This document shows positions 49,196-59,900 of a stretch of 64,000 nucleotides of DNA, one piece after another (the stretch's first letter is position 1; each line of letters begins with the position of its first letter). The position numbers and the translations under genes are program-made. The DNA comes from Mycteria americana (taxonomy: Eukaryota; Chordata; Aves; Ciconiiformes; Ciconiidae), in NCBI RefSeq assembly GCF_035582795.1, contig NC_134370.1:55539501-55603500 (forward strand), given 5' to 3'. The notes below the pieces were generated by a model, which saw nothing but the letters and a program-made list of their open reading frames with translations, was not told the DNA's origin and made no database searches.

Positions 49196-49375
49196 TTAAT
49201 TTTTTTTTTTAAGGAACGAGCATTTCAGGAGCGCTGCCCGCGTTGGGAGGCAGGGGAAGATGCAGGGAGCACCCCGAGAGGAGCCGGGCGGCTGTGGTGC
49301 AGCCAGCTGATGTAATGCTGCCGCAGGAGCGGGGTTCACGTGTCTCCAGTGCGCAGCGATGCGCTCGGTGCACCC

Positions 49376-49383
49376 TATATAAA
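49376..49383 (+). promoter_or_regulatory. TATA-box-like motif upstream of RFX7
   Basis: TATATAAA in CCCTATATAAATC lies 606 bp before the RFX7 start codon, at the left edge of the CpG island. It could place a start near 49,405. It is followed by an AT/CA-rich stretch with (AC)n at 49,430-49,442. CpG-island genes often do not use such boxes. Confidence 0.35.
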
Positions 49384-49621
49384 TCATGCACAACTGCGTG
49401 TATTTTATATATATGTCTATAACTAACGTACACACACACACATGTGTTATTTTCGCCGCCGACGCGCCGTGGGGGCTGCCCCCGCAGAGCCGGGCCGCTG
49501 CGGGAGGAGCCCACCACCCCGCGGCAGCGGCCCGCAGGCCCCGGCCCGGGGCTATCGGAGGCGCAGCCCCCCCGCCCTGGCTCCGGCTCGCCGCCGCCGG
49601 CCGCGCCCCCGACCCCCTCCC

Positions 49622-49645
49622 CGGCGGCGGCGGCGGCGGCGGCGG
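49622..49645 (+). repeat. (CGG)8 trinucleotide repeat
   Basis: Eight uninterrupted CGG units, probably in the promoter or 5' leader of RFX7, about 340 bp before the start codon. Confidence 0.95.
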
Positions 49646-49817
49646 CGCGGGGCGGCCCGTCTGCTCGGGCAGCGCCGAGCCTGCGCACTCGGCGCCCGGG
49701 CGGGCACGGCGGCCGCGGGGCGAGGAGCGGCGGCGCGGGGCGGGCCGGGCCAGGTGCTGCGAGGCGGGGGAGCGCGGAGCGACCCTGCGCGGGGGTGGCG
49801 GTGGAGGCCGGGCCGCC

Positions 49818-49859
49818 ATGCGCCGTGCCCCGGGCCGGGCTCGCCATCCTGCGGCGTAG
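49818..49859 (+). CDS. Upstream ORF 1 in the RFX7 leader (13 codons)
   Basis: The ATG has the context GCCGCCATGC (G at -3). It encodes the 13-residue MRRAPGRARHPAA, then TAG, 129 bp before the main start and in the same frame. It counts as a uORF only if transcription starts upstream of it, which is likely for this island but not shown. Confidence 0.45.
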   Translation: MRRAPGRARHPAA

Positions 49860-49891
49860 CGGCTGGGACGCGGCTCGGCTTTCCGCCCGTG

Positions 49892-49948
49892 ATGTCCCCC
49901 GGGCAACAGGGGAAGGCAACTCACTCGAGGGCTGCGGCAGAGGCCTAG
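49892..49948 (+). CDS. Upstream ORF 2 in the RFX7 leader (18 codons)
   Basis: The ATG (context CCCGTGATGT, G at -3) opens an 18-residue frame, MSPGQQGKATHSRAAAEA, which stops 40 bp before the RFX7 start codon. It is in a different frame from the main ORF. This assumes the mRNA leader includes it. Confidence 0.4.
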   Translation: MSPGQQGKATHSRAAAEA

Positions 49949-49988
49949 TGCGGCCAGCGCCGCTCCGCGTCCCCGCCGCCGCGCCCCC

Positions 49989-50134
49989 ATGGCCGAGGAG
50001 CAGCAGCCGGAGGGGCAGCCGCCGCGGCGGCTCGCCGGCACCCCCGCGCCCGGCGGGGCCCTGCCGGCCCTGGTGCCGGGGCTGCAGGGCGGCGAGGCCA
50101 GCGCGCTGCAGCACAAGATCCGCAGCTCCATCTG
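49989..50134 (+). CDS. RFX7: RFX7 coding exon 1 (N-terminus; rest outside window)
   Basis: This is 48 codons plus two bases, ending at a GTAAGG donor. It opens MAEEQQPEGQ and reaches ALPALVPGLQGGEASALQHK, followed by IRSSI and a split codon TG-. The MAEEQQ start, the ALPALVPGL block and the EASALQHKI block match mammalian RFX7 as I remember it. The middle is shorter, with Arg, Gly and Ala in place of the mammalian Pro/Gln-rich stretch. RFX7 is a nuclear transcription factor of about 1,400-1,460 aa that binds X-boxes through a winged-helix domain encoded in later exons. It is linked to p53 responses, lymphoid homeostasis and neural/ciliary genes. The divergent TEX9 neighbour agrees with vertebrate synteny. 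The start context has C at -3 and G at +4. Confidence 0.93.
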
Positions 50135-50216
50135 GTAAGGGCCGAGCCCCGCCGCCGCCGCCGCGCCGCCCGGGTCGTCTGCGCCCCGGGCCAGCGCTCG
50201 GGTACGCGGGGGGCGT

Positions 50217-50326
50217 GGGGGGGGGGGGGCTCTGCGCGGGTGCGGAAGCGGCGCGGGGGGGGGGGGGGGGCGCGGCCCCTTTGTGCCGGGAAGCGCGGAG
50301 CCGCCTGCGGCCCCCCCCCCCCCCCC
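50217..50326 (+). repeat. G13, G16 and C16 homopolymers at the start of RFX7 intron 1
   Basis: Plus-strand runs of G13 (50217-50229) and G16 (50255-50270) are followed 40 bp later by C16 (50311-50326). G16 and C16 can pair as a perfect hairpin stem, and the G runs can form G-quadruplexes. Run lengths this long are also prone to assembly error. Confidence 0.85.
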
Positions 50327-53300
50327 GCGGCGCTGCGCCCCCAGACGCGCACCGCGGGCGGCCGCGCGGAAAACACGCGTGGCCGTGGGCAGGTGTGCCA
50401 GTGAGGCGGTGGGGAGGCTCGAGGCCGTTGCCGTGCCTGGTACTTGTTATTTTCCAGGAATGAGGCAGCCTCCCGTGTGCCGGAGGTGGGTTAGTGGTGC
50501 TGCCCGCTCCTGTTCAGCGGTAATGGCAGTTACGGAGCGGCTCTGTTCAGACGGATGGGTACAATCTCACCTGCTGAAGGCGTTTTAATTAGTCGGCATC
50601 TTATACGGTCCTCTGTTTTTACATCTGTTTTTTTTAACGTTCACATGAGACCCCCAGCACAGAGTGTTGATGCAGCAGGGAGTGCAGAGCGTTGCAATAA
50701 GGGTGCATTTTTCCAGCCGCCCTGTAAACCTCTGTGCTTCTGAGTTTCCAGTCTGGCAATTGAAATGCAATTTTGGCTGAAACTTGTGATGATGGTTTGC
50801 AAGTTCCTGCACAGGAATCCAGTTTTTTTTTTCCTAAAAATTAAAACAAAATTCATAGTAAAACCGCATTTTACTGAAGAATATTTATTTTGTGTGCATT
50901 TGGGAGAAGGAGATAAATTGAGTTTAGCTTGCCCTGCAAATAAAATATTCCACTTTAAAAAAAAAAAAATCTGCAAGATGCTGTCACTTGCAGCATTTCT
51001 ATTTTGTGTATGTTTTTAAAAGCTGCTTTTGGCTGAGGGGGCTGATAAAGTATTGTGAAAGTAGGGAGTATATAGGTTACTCATATATATGTGTTTTCCT
51101 TTATATATACACACCATACATATATACATGTACTCATCCTAATAAAAACATACTGATCTATCTTGCATATTACTTCATATTATAGTTAGATTCTATGGTT
51201 TGAATTGATGTAGCTGGAACAGAAAGCAAATCTAAATATAATTTTTCCTTCTGATTCTTTTATTGTATGGCACACTGAACATGCATTTATTGTTTGGTTG
51301 TTAGTTTTTTGTTTTTTAATGTAAACAGTAAATAGTAATTCATTGTCCTTAATCCACACTTGCTACCTTTTGTTTTGGTTTTCTCTGCAATGTGACCTAG
51401 AGAAGGAATACGAACTGCAGAATTTCCTGTCTGTTTAGATCACAAAATCTTCACACCCTTCTAATTTATTATGATATTTAGTGATGGCCTTTTTATATGT
51501 TGTTCTCTTTCCATGAACGTGCTGTTTGGAAATGAGCCTCAGAGAGCATGTTTACATTGCATTCAGATTAGGTATCATGTCCAAGTTGAAGACAAAATGG
51601 CTACTAAGTAAAACCTCTGCTTTTATTATGGGTTTTCTTTTTGAGGAAAAAGAGCACATATGTTAGCCTTTTACATGAAAGCTGCTTATTTGATTCAGGT
51701 AGACTCGATGAATAGCCCGAGCCCACGTTTAGTACAAAGGAATGCAGCGTTTTGCTCGGTGTAAGTGGCTCGCCCGGTGCCTGTGACCAGCAGAGGTTTT
51801 GCCAGCACCTTGCAGCCCTGTCTCCTGGTACTTTCACAGACGTTCCTCACCTCTGTGCGAGCATTCCTCCCTGGCTACCTGCACTGGGCTGGGACTTACC
51901 CACTGCTTTCAGGCAGTATCCGTTCCCTGTGGGTTATACTGTTGAAATGCAGTATTTGAAGATAAGGTTATTTTTTATAATAAAACCTTTTCTTTGATAT
52001 CTGCAAATCTTTTTGTCTGGGACTACTAGAAATTCTGTGTTTCTGTACTGTGATCAAGCAGTCTTCATTTGAGGCTGGAGTTTAATGTTAATTTGCATCT
52101 TCATGTAGATGCGGTGGTTGTTTTTGAGCGTAAGGATGAGGAGCACTGCCAGGGAAGTCGTGCACACTGCACTCGGAGTAAACAGTGGAAAGTCTCCTTC
52201 TGTAGTTGCAGTCTCGAATCCGCTTTTCTGTTCAGCGGATGCTCTGTGCTGGTGATGGATAAACAGTGGGAGAGGCTGTAGAAGGCTGCTTGTGAAAATG
52301 GCAGTGCTCTGTTGTTAACAGGACTAGGTGTAACGTGCAGAAGAGAGCTTCCTCTTTTCTGCCTTCTCTCCTCTTCCCCCCCTCTTCCCCTGCCGTGCCA
52401 GTTGCATGTGCTGGCGGGTTGGTGTGTTCAATTCCTCCTTTGCTTCCCAAAGGGTTTAGCACATCTAGATTAGTACTCTTCTATATTGTTTCCCCCCCGC
52501 CTCTTTTATCCTACACGTTTGTGCATAGTGGATGTTTTTAGTTGTTTGTTTGTTTTCTTTTTTTTTTTTTAAAGGGTTCCAGTCTTCGAATTGTATTGTA
52601 AATGAAAATAGTAGTATAGCAAAATATAGCAGCTACTGAAATACTGGACTTGAGGATCACAAACAAGTCTGTGCTTGTCCTTCCACTGTACAGACAAATA
52701 TAAATATAGTGTGTGATGTAGGCCTCAAGCGGGACAATGAGTTATTCATTATCTCAACTCATACTTAATTTATTCTGTTTATTAAATTAAAATGTAGTTC
52801 GACAAAAGTAGCTCAAGTAATTGTGAACATGTGGAGTCCCTTAAAATGAAACAATAGGTTAAGTCCTGCTGGTTAAAATTGCAGACATGGTCAATGTATA
52901 TACTGAAGACTTAAAAATGTGCTTGCTAGGAGTCTAGTTTGTTTTTGGCTTTTTGTTTGTTTTTGTTGTTGTATTTTTGCATATAAAGTGACCATTAGTT
53001 TGGATTGAGGAGAGGAAGATAAAAGAGTTACTTTGCTGTGCTTAAAAACAAATCAGGAAGTATTTATTTGCATTGCAACATCACATACAGGTATTTAACT
53101 GCTGTTTGGTTACAATAATTAAAGTTCATCACTGTCTAACTGTATTTTTTTTCCTGTTTGCCCCACTTGAACGCATCCAGCAAAGTGGTGTCCGTTTTCA
53201 TTTCATGTTGTGTATGTGAGTTGCTGAGGCAGTCAGATGTGTTCTTACGGTGTCGCTGAAATGGGCAGAAATAATATTGGATGTCTTTTCCCATTGACGG

Positions 53301-56300
53301 ATTAGAAGTCTAGACGGGGAGAACACGTCTTTGGGAGCCCAGCCTGGCTGATTAGTGTCAGGTTGGGTGCGTTTGTAAATTGCCCTGGTCTTTGCTGGAC
53401 ACTAGGCCTTAATCTGCCTGTTTTTATTTCTTTTTAGATTCATTAAAGCTTTCATATTTATTAATAGCTTTTTGTCCAGACGTTAGAGCCCGAGGCGGGA
53501 AAACCTCCCTAGTCAGCTGTCTGAGCATATAGACTAATGGGGTTTCAATTATTTTCTTCGGGTGAGGGTACTGTATTACCAAATGTGTGTTATTTGTATA
53601 TGATGTTTCTGTACCCAAGCATATGGTGTCAAAGACAGAGTCTACTCAATATTACATTAAGGTGCCAAAGGATATCCTATAGCTGAAGACAGCCAGTGAT
53701 GTACGTATGTAAAAGCAGCGTGGCACAAGGATTGAAATGCAGAGATGACCGAGGGAGGAAGGTGTCGGCTGAGGGTCTGCTCTCGCTGGCATGAAGGAAA
53801 AAGACCAACAGTTTTAGGCAATTTAATCCCTCCGCTCACTGTATTAATCTAAAATCCAGTCTGTAGCTGCAAACATTGAAGGAATGGATGGGTTTGTTTT
53901 CTTGTTCACTGTTGCAAATAACTGGTGATGATTCTTCAATGAGTACTTGTTTACTGTTGTAAATAGTAATCTGGTGCTTGCATCTGTGCACGGTTTGGCC
54001 CCAGCTTCTTTCACCTTGCCTGCATCTGAGCTTTTTTTGTCCTAAAGGCATCTGTTAGGATTTGAATATAATAATTCTCCTCGAGAGATTAATTTCTCTC
54101 CTCTCCCTCCCCAATATCTTGTGTGTAAACCAAGCTGAGGACTAGGCGGCGTGGAGTGGCAAACACAAAGCATTGCTTTTGTAGCCATTTCAGTTGGACA
54201 TGGATGTGGGTTTCAGATCTGTAATTTTTGTCCTCAAATCGCTCTTCTAGCTAGAAGTTGTATTGGAAAACCACATGAGCTAGGCTGGGCAGTGCCAAAA
54301 TTATATGTCCTAAGGCCCAGTTTGTTGAAGGGGGAGAAGGAGGTGAATTATGCCCTTGTTAGTTTTGGGCTCTTGGTATCGTGCTGGAAAACCAGATTAG
54401 TTGATCATAACACCAGTATTTTCTAATCTTTGGAAGGCTCCGTTCTTTCTTACGACTTAGATCATTCCTGCTCCCTCCTGCAATTGCCTTCATCACTCCT
54501 CATTAGGCATTGTCAGCAAGTGTGGATCGTCACTTAGCTGTTGGCAGAGCAAATGTTCTGCAATTTGGGAAGTGCCATTGAAATTTTTCATAATAGGAAT
54601 TGCTGCTTATTTGTATGGTTAGGTCAGCAGAAAAATTATTGATAGTCTTGATATTTTTAATAAAATACCTGGCAATGAAGAGGGAAGCTCAAGTGGTATG
54701 TGTTTCAGGCTCTTTGCAAATGCAGGTGCAAACACCTTTTTGGTAGTTTTCTTCTGCAGTTGAAATTCCTGTCACACCCTTTATGTATTTTTTTTTAAAA
54801 CACGGATTTCTTGAGTCAGGTTGGATTCATCTGTAGACCAGTCCATCTGCGTTTACTCTTTTTCAGTTTTCTGTAGCTCGGGAGAGGGAGGCAGGGAATA
54901 AGAGGAAAAAAAACCCCAACCAACCAAACCTCTATATTTTGTTAAGTGGTCTGTCAAAATTGAGTGGAGAACTTAAAATTTCCTGTAACTGATTACAGAC
55001 TCTTTGTGGTTATTCTGTGCCCCCAGCCCAAAATGCACCAGCCACCATTCCCTCCTTTGTCCTGGTTAAGTCATTATTGGAGATGGGAAACAAAACTTAT
55101 AATTCTTCAATAAAAGATTACTAACTAACCATTGTGAGGAAGAGCTAATAATTATCATTGACAGGCGTACAGCCTGCACTCATTTCACTAAATCTATGTA
55201 ACATCAGAAGTGTGTTTACCTCCTTTGAAAAAGTACTCTGAGCCCCTCAGCTAAGAGATGCTGTGTAAAACTGCAGAAATTTCTTGTCACTAACCCAGTT
55301 TTCCCTGGCTTTATGGTTCCATTGTTTACAGGTGATGGTGAGACTTGCCTGTCCTGAATGTATTTCCTGATATGATGTATAAGCAGTCAAATACACAGGA
55401 AAAAATTGAGCTGTGGACCATATTTTAGAGTAGTTCTTGATGATTTCAGGGAAGGTCAGCCTTCCTTGGGCAAAGCATTTAGCAGCATGTCATTCTCCTT
55501 CACACTCTGCTTCCCCAAATGGATAGAAAGTGGAATTTGTTTCATTTGACTCCATCTGTTTCTGTACGACTTGGTCAAGGTAGCTCCCTTGTAGCCGTTG
55601 TGGAGAAAAATGCACTTCTGAGGTGAGGGCTGTCTCCTAGGGAAGCTGTTTCCATAAAACAATCCATCTGATCATTTTATGTGCCTGTTTCTCTTTGACT
55701 GTAAACAAATTTTAAACCATGTGCCAGGGTGTAACCATCTGTAGTGCAGATCTCTCGAGCTGGGCAAAATAAATCCTACACCATTTGTCACTTTTTCAAC
55801 TCGACTTCTTTTCCTGAAGGATGGCCGGTCCATCCCCTCCATGGGTGGTTTTGGAGATCTTCCATTCCCTTGAACAAGATCCAGATACACCCTTTATCTA
55901 TTACTACACATTCCTCTGCAGAGGAAACCCTCCTTTTGGGGGGAAGCCCCCCGGAAGAATTCTTTCTCACCAAAGTGACTTAAAAAACCATTTCCTATTC
56001 TCTGCTGAAATGCATCCCCTTGCTATTGGGAAAGCCTTCCTCCATGCCGCCGACCGCTGGGAGCGGGCAGGTCAGTGGCACGCAGCAGTCAGTGCCAGAT
56101 CGGCGTGGGAGGAGAAGCAACTTTCCAAAACAGGGCACGGCCACCACGGTGGTGGAGTTTCTAGGTCAGCAGGTGTGGAAGCCAATTTGGTCTGCAGGCA
56201 TTTTTACAAGGTTAGAAAATAAACCTGAATAAAATGAATGCTGACCTTTCTGTAACCTTTTGAGAATGGAGTGAGGTTTTATTGAATATCCTGGCTCCGA

Positions 56301-56951
56301 GTTGGACAGAATAGCTTTGCAGAAAAAAGATCTTCGTAAATCTGCTTTTAGGAAGAGTGGATTTTTCACTCTTGCTCGTGGGTTTTGTTTGTCTTTGATT
56401 CTTGAAACAATAGTATCTAATAAATGGGGGGAAAACCAATATTCAAGTAATAAAAGATTTGGCTAAGTTTTACTGCTGTTCATTTAAAATGCATAGGAGT
56501 ACATTAAATTGTTGAATTCACAGCATCAAACATATGCATTTTCTTGTTTCATAAACACTTTACTTTCCACTGCAGGATTTCCCTTCATTGAAGCAAGTCA
56601 GATGGTGTGACATTGTGATTCAGAGCAGCATTTCTAATGAGTTCTTAATAAGCACAGAATTGCAGGATTGTCATCCCAGGCCTCCATAGCTGGGTTGCTT
56701 GCCATTTGGGACAGTTCTGTTTGATTTGCATGTGTCTGTATGCCATTGGTGAGTAGGAATCCAAATCTCTATCTGAAAAGAACATTTGGAACCCCCCCTA
56801 AAATTTTCTGGATGCTGTATAAATTAAGCAGAAAAAATACTGTAACTAGGTGAGATGACAGTACTGCTCAAGTTTGGGTGATCAGATTTATACTGAAGCA
56901 CTGATTAATCTTTTAATTAATTGGGGCTTGGGGTGGTTTTGTTAGTCTTTT

Positions 56952-56972
56952 TGTGTGTGTGTGTGTGTGTGT
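56952..56972. repeat. (TG)n microsatellite
   Basis: Ten and a half uninterrupted TG units. Confidence 0.95.
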
Positions 56973-59900
56973 AGTTTTGAGAGCAGGGGTTGAGCTTAAT
57001 GTTTTTATACAGATCCCATAACTTATGTATGCTGCCTTCTCTTGTTACTCCACTCTGCTGCTTGCCAAACAGAAGTATTTGGAGAAGGGCCAGAGCTGCA
57101 AAATTCAGATCAGGATCCAAATTTGGATTTTTGGTTCAAGCCTTTCTAATATCTAATATTACAAAGCCTCATATATAAATAAGGAACTCCTTATTTTTAA
57201 ACTACGAAGATGAGGAGATGGAGGTAGCTTTCTAGCTTGCCTTTGGAACAGTCTAAGTAGAATGCTGGCCTGTATGTTTGAAAAGTTATCAGCAGGTAAT
57301 TCAAAAGGTAAATTCAATAGATGAAAATGCAGTGCTCTGTCACCCAGAAAGAGCCCAACCAGAAGGCCAGCACAAATTGGTACTTTCAAGCCAGCAAGAA
57401 GAATCCCCTAAATACATCTAAAAATTCTGAAGGTGTTGGGGTGTTTTGTTGTGTTCCCTCAGATCTTTGGGAATTTTGAGGGTTTGGTTTGGTTTGTTCT
57501 AAATGCAGTTAGCCAGCATCTCAATTTTAATGCTTTCTTGATTTGATGGAAAAAGGATTATCTGTCATCAAGTAGGATGCTCGTTATCGGCTGCTGTGCC
57601 ATCAGCAGGCTTTCAGTAAGCTGCCAAGTGTTTTCTGTTGTTGAATGTTTAATCATTAAGACAGTGGAAAAAAACATTCAAAACTTCCCGAATATTTTCC
57701 CTATTGCTTGTGGTTGCTGCAGTGACATTGTACCAGGCAAAGGGTGGGGAGGCTGGGTGTTGCTGCAGGCGGGACCGGGGACAGGGATGGCCTCTGTGGG
57801 TGGGACCTGCACTCTGGGAGTCTTGGCGGAGGGTCTCCCATGGGTAGCAGACCTGCCAGGCTCTCCTTTTGGACCTGCTCAGTACCGCACCCAGTGAGTG
57901 GTCTAGTCTTTATCTATTGCTCAGGCTAGGTGAGCTGTTATCTTTTTCTAACTATAACCTGTAAACACACCACGTGGTGCAGTGCGTGGCAGTTGCGGAG
58001 GTAGGGGATGTGTCTACGAACATGGGTTTCTCGGGGCGTACCTGTGCTCCTCCAGAGCGACGGGTCCTACTTAGCTTTTCCCTGGAGTTGGCTGGGGATG
58101 GTATCACTTACCGATTGTCAGGTACTTCAAGTTTGGGAAGAAAATCTTGTTCCTGGGAAGAACTCATTTATTAAATGAGGCATATTTGTGTCTCCCCTGA
58201 GAGGAGATTTGTGGTTAAATGTCAAGGTCCATGATTTATGGCTGTCCTTTTTGATGGATGGTCTCACAGGCATGGAGGCAATCCGTATTTCTTAGTCAAA
58301 GATTCCTAAGTGCCATTATAAGGTTGTTGGGACTCCTGCCAGTGAAAAAGTTGGATTGTACTGGACAGCAGGAATTACAGTTCATTACTTTGGTTGCCTA
58401 TAAAGCAGTGAATTAAATTATTTTTAAAGCTGTCAGCAATACAAACAGACTGTTGGAGCTTTTTCTTAGTACAAGGTTGCCTGGAAGTGTCCGCCTCAAG
58501 CATCTCTTGGACAAACAAGAATTAGCTTGTGAGCAAAGTGTGCTGGATAGCAGGATGGGCAATTTGTTCTGCTGCATTTTCCTTGCCTTCTTCTTGCCCT
58601 TGTTTAGAAGTCACTTGAAAATACTAGTAATCGTCTTTGTGACTTCAGTGAAGATACTCCTATGTGCTTTCTCCCTTCTTCAGAATCGTCGCTGTATTAA
58701 AATACAGACTTAAAGACAGTTACTCAGTACCACAAGTGGTAACTGTTTGAAGGCCTGTAAATTCAAAAGTTTTAATGTTTATTTAATATTTTTGTGGATA
58801 GAATTTTAAGTCCTTTTTTTAATCTTCTTTGAAAAATAGTGACAATTCCTTCCTCCAGAACCACGTGCTAGTTTTATTGCTAATTTAGTGGAGAAAAGTA
58901 CTCAAGAGGCTTGGATGCTTATTAGGCCAGGGGAAGAACTGGGCAAGGTGGTTCTGGATGCCATGTGAGTGCTGTGTCCAGAGGCAATCTGAAACTGGGA
59001 CTTGAGGCTTCCATTTCGGGGCTGGACATCCTCTGGCAGGACTGGTTTATTATCCATGTTGGCGGTGTGCAGGCAGTAGTTTCTCTGGAAGAGCAGGCAG
59101 GCGGCAGATGCCCATCGGTGTCCCTGCTGCACCCTTGAGGGAGGCTCCCTTGCAGGACGGGTACCCTGCTGAAGCAAGCTGTGCTTGTTGGTACTTACAC
59201 AGCATCGTCCGCCTACGACTACCATCTCCTACACTATGTTCAGATTTGGATGCTTTGTGCTTCTCACAGTGTTCCTCAATGAAAGGTAAATGATTGCTCC
59301 ATGATTCTTGTGCTGATTATATGAAAGTCGGTAGCTGTGGGTGAGGCACCTGTGGGTCTGGCTGGTTGGCGCTCAGCCCTTGCGTGAAAGCTGCAGCTCT
59401 TTCTGCTGTGATGGGACTGTCTGAAGCAAAGGCCAAAAATCGTTTTGAAATAATCTTGCAGGAGTCGGAGACTGCCACAGGAACCATTTATCCAAGCTCT
59501 GACAAAGTATGGTGTTTGTTTCATTAAGGGTACATTAAAAGTTTGTCTATTTTCTTTACAGTTTGATATTTTTTTTGTTAGACCTGTTAGCATTATAAGT
59601 GATGAGCTGTGTTAGGGCCTACAGTTGCTATTAGTGGTCATGTAAACTGAGTAAGTTAGTTGATATTTAAAAGACAGTCAAATTACTCACTGGCAGTAAT
59701 TGCAAGCTGCACACCTGGAACCACACTGTGCTGAAGAGCTAAGCCAGCTTTTGGCTCCAGGAACCTGCTCTGCAGAATTACCTTCATTATGCTTGATGCC
59801 AGTGGTATAGTTCAATGATTAACTCATAAAAAGTTGAGAAATTAATTGGCAGCTGAGAGAAAAGTGTATTTGCCTCTTCCATTCATCAAGTGAATGAAAT

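Larger units (their letters stand above)
49440..50460 (+). promoter_or_regulatory. CpG-island promoter of RFX7
   Basis: This is about 1 kb of extremely GC- and CpG-rich DNA around RFX7 exon 1, with an AT-rich intergenic flank on one side and intron on the other. It contains a (CGG)8 tract, two upstream ORFs and GC-rich intron-1 homopolymers. Open frames of 300 codons or more on both strands here (49,196-50,131 minus, 49,444-50,463 plus) are consequences of the composition. Confidence 0.88.

Noticed and set aside
49196..50131. Open frames of about 300 codons on the minus strand over the RFX7 island
   Set aside because: They are Arg/Pro/Ala/Gly-rich low-complexity translations of a CpG island, antisense to a recognised exon. 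GC-rich DNA lacks stop codons by composition.
49444..50463. 339-codon open frame on the plus strand
   Set aside because: It is in a different frame from RFX7 exon 1, reads through the splice donor and homopolymers, and has only low-complexity composition.
55821..56222. 133-codon plus-strand open frame in RFX7 intron 1
   Set aside because: No domain, no splice context, and overlapping minus-strand frames of similar length.
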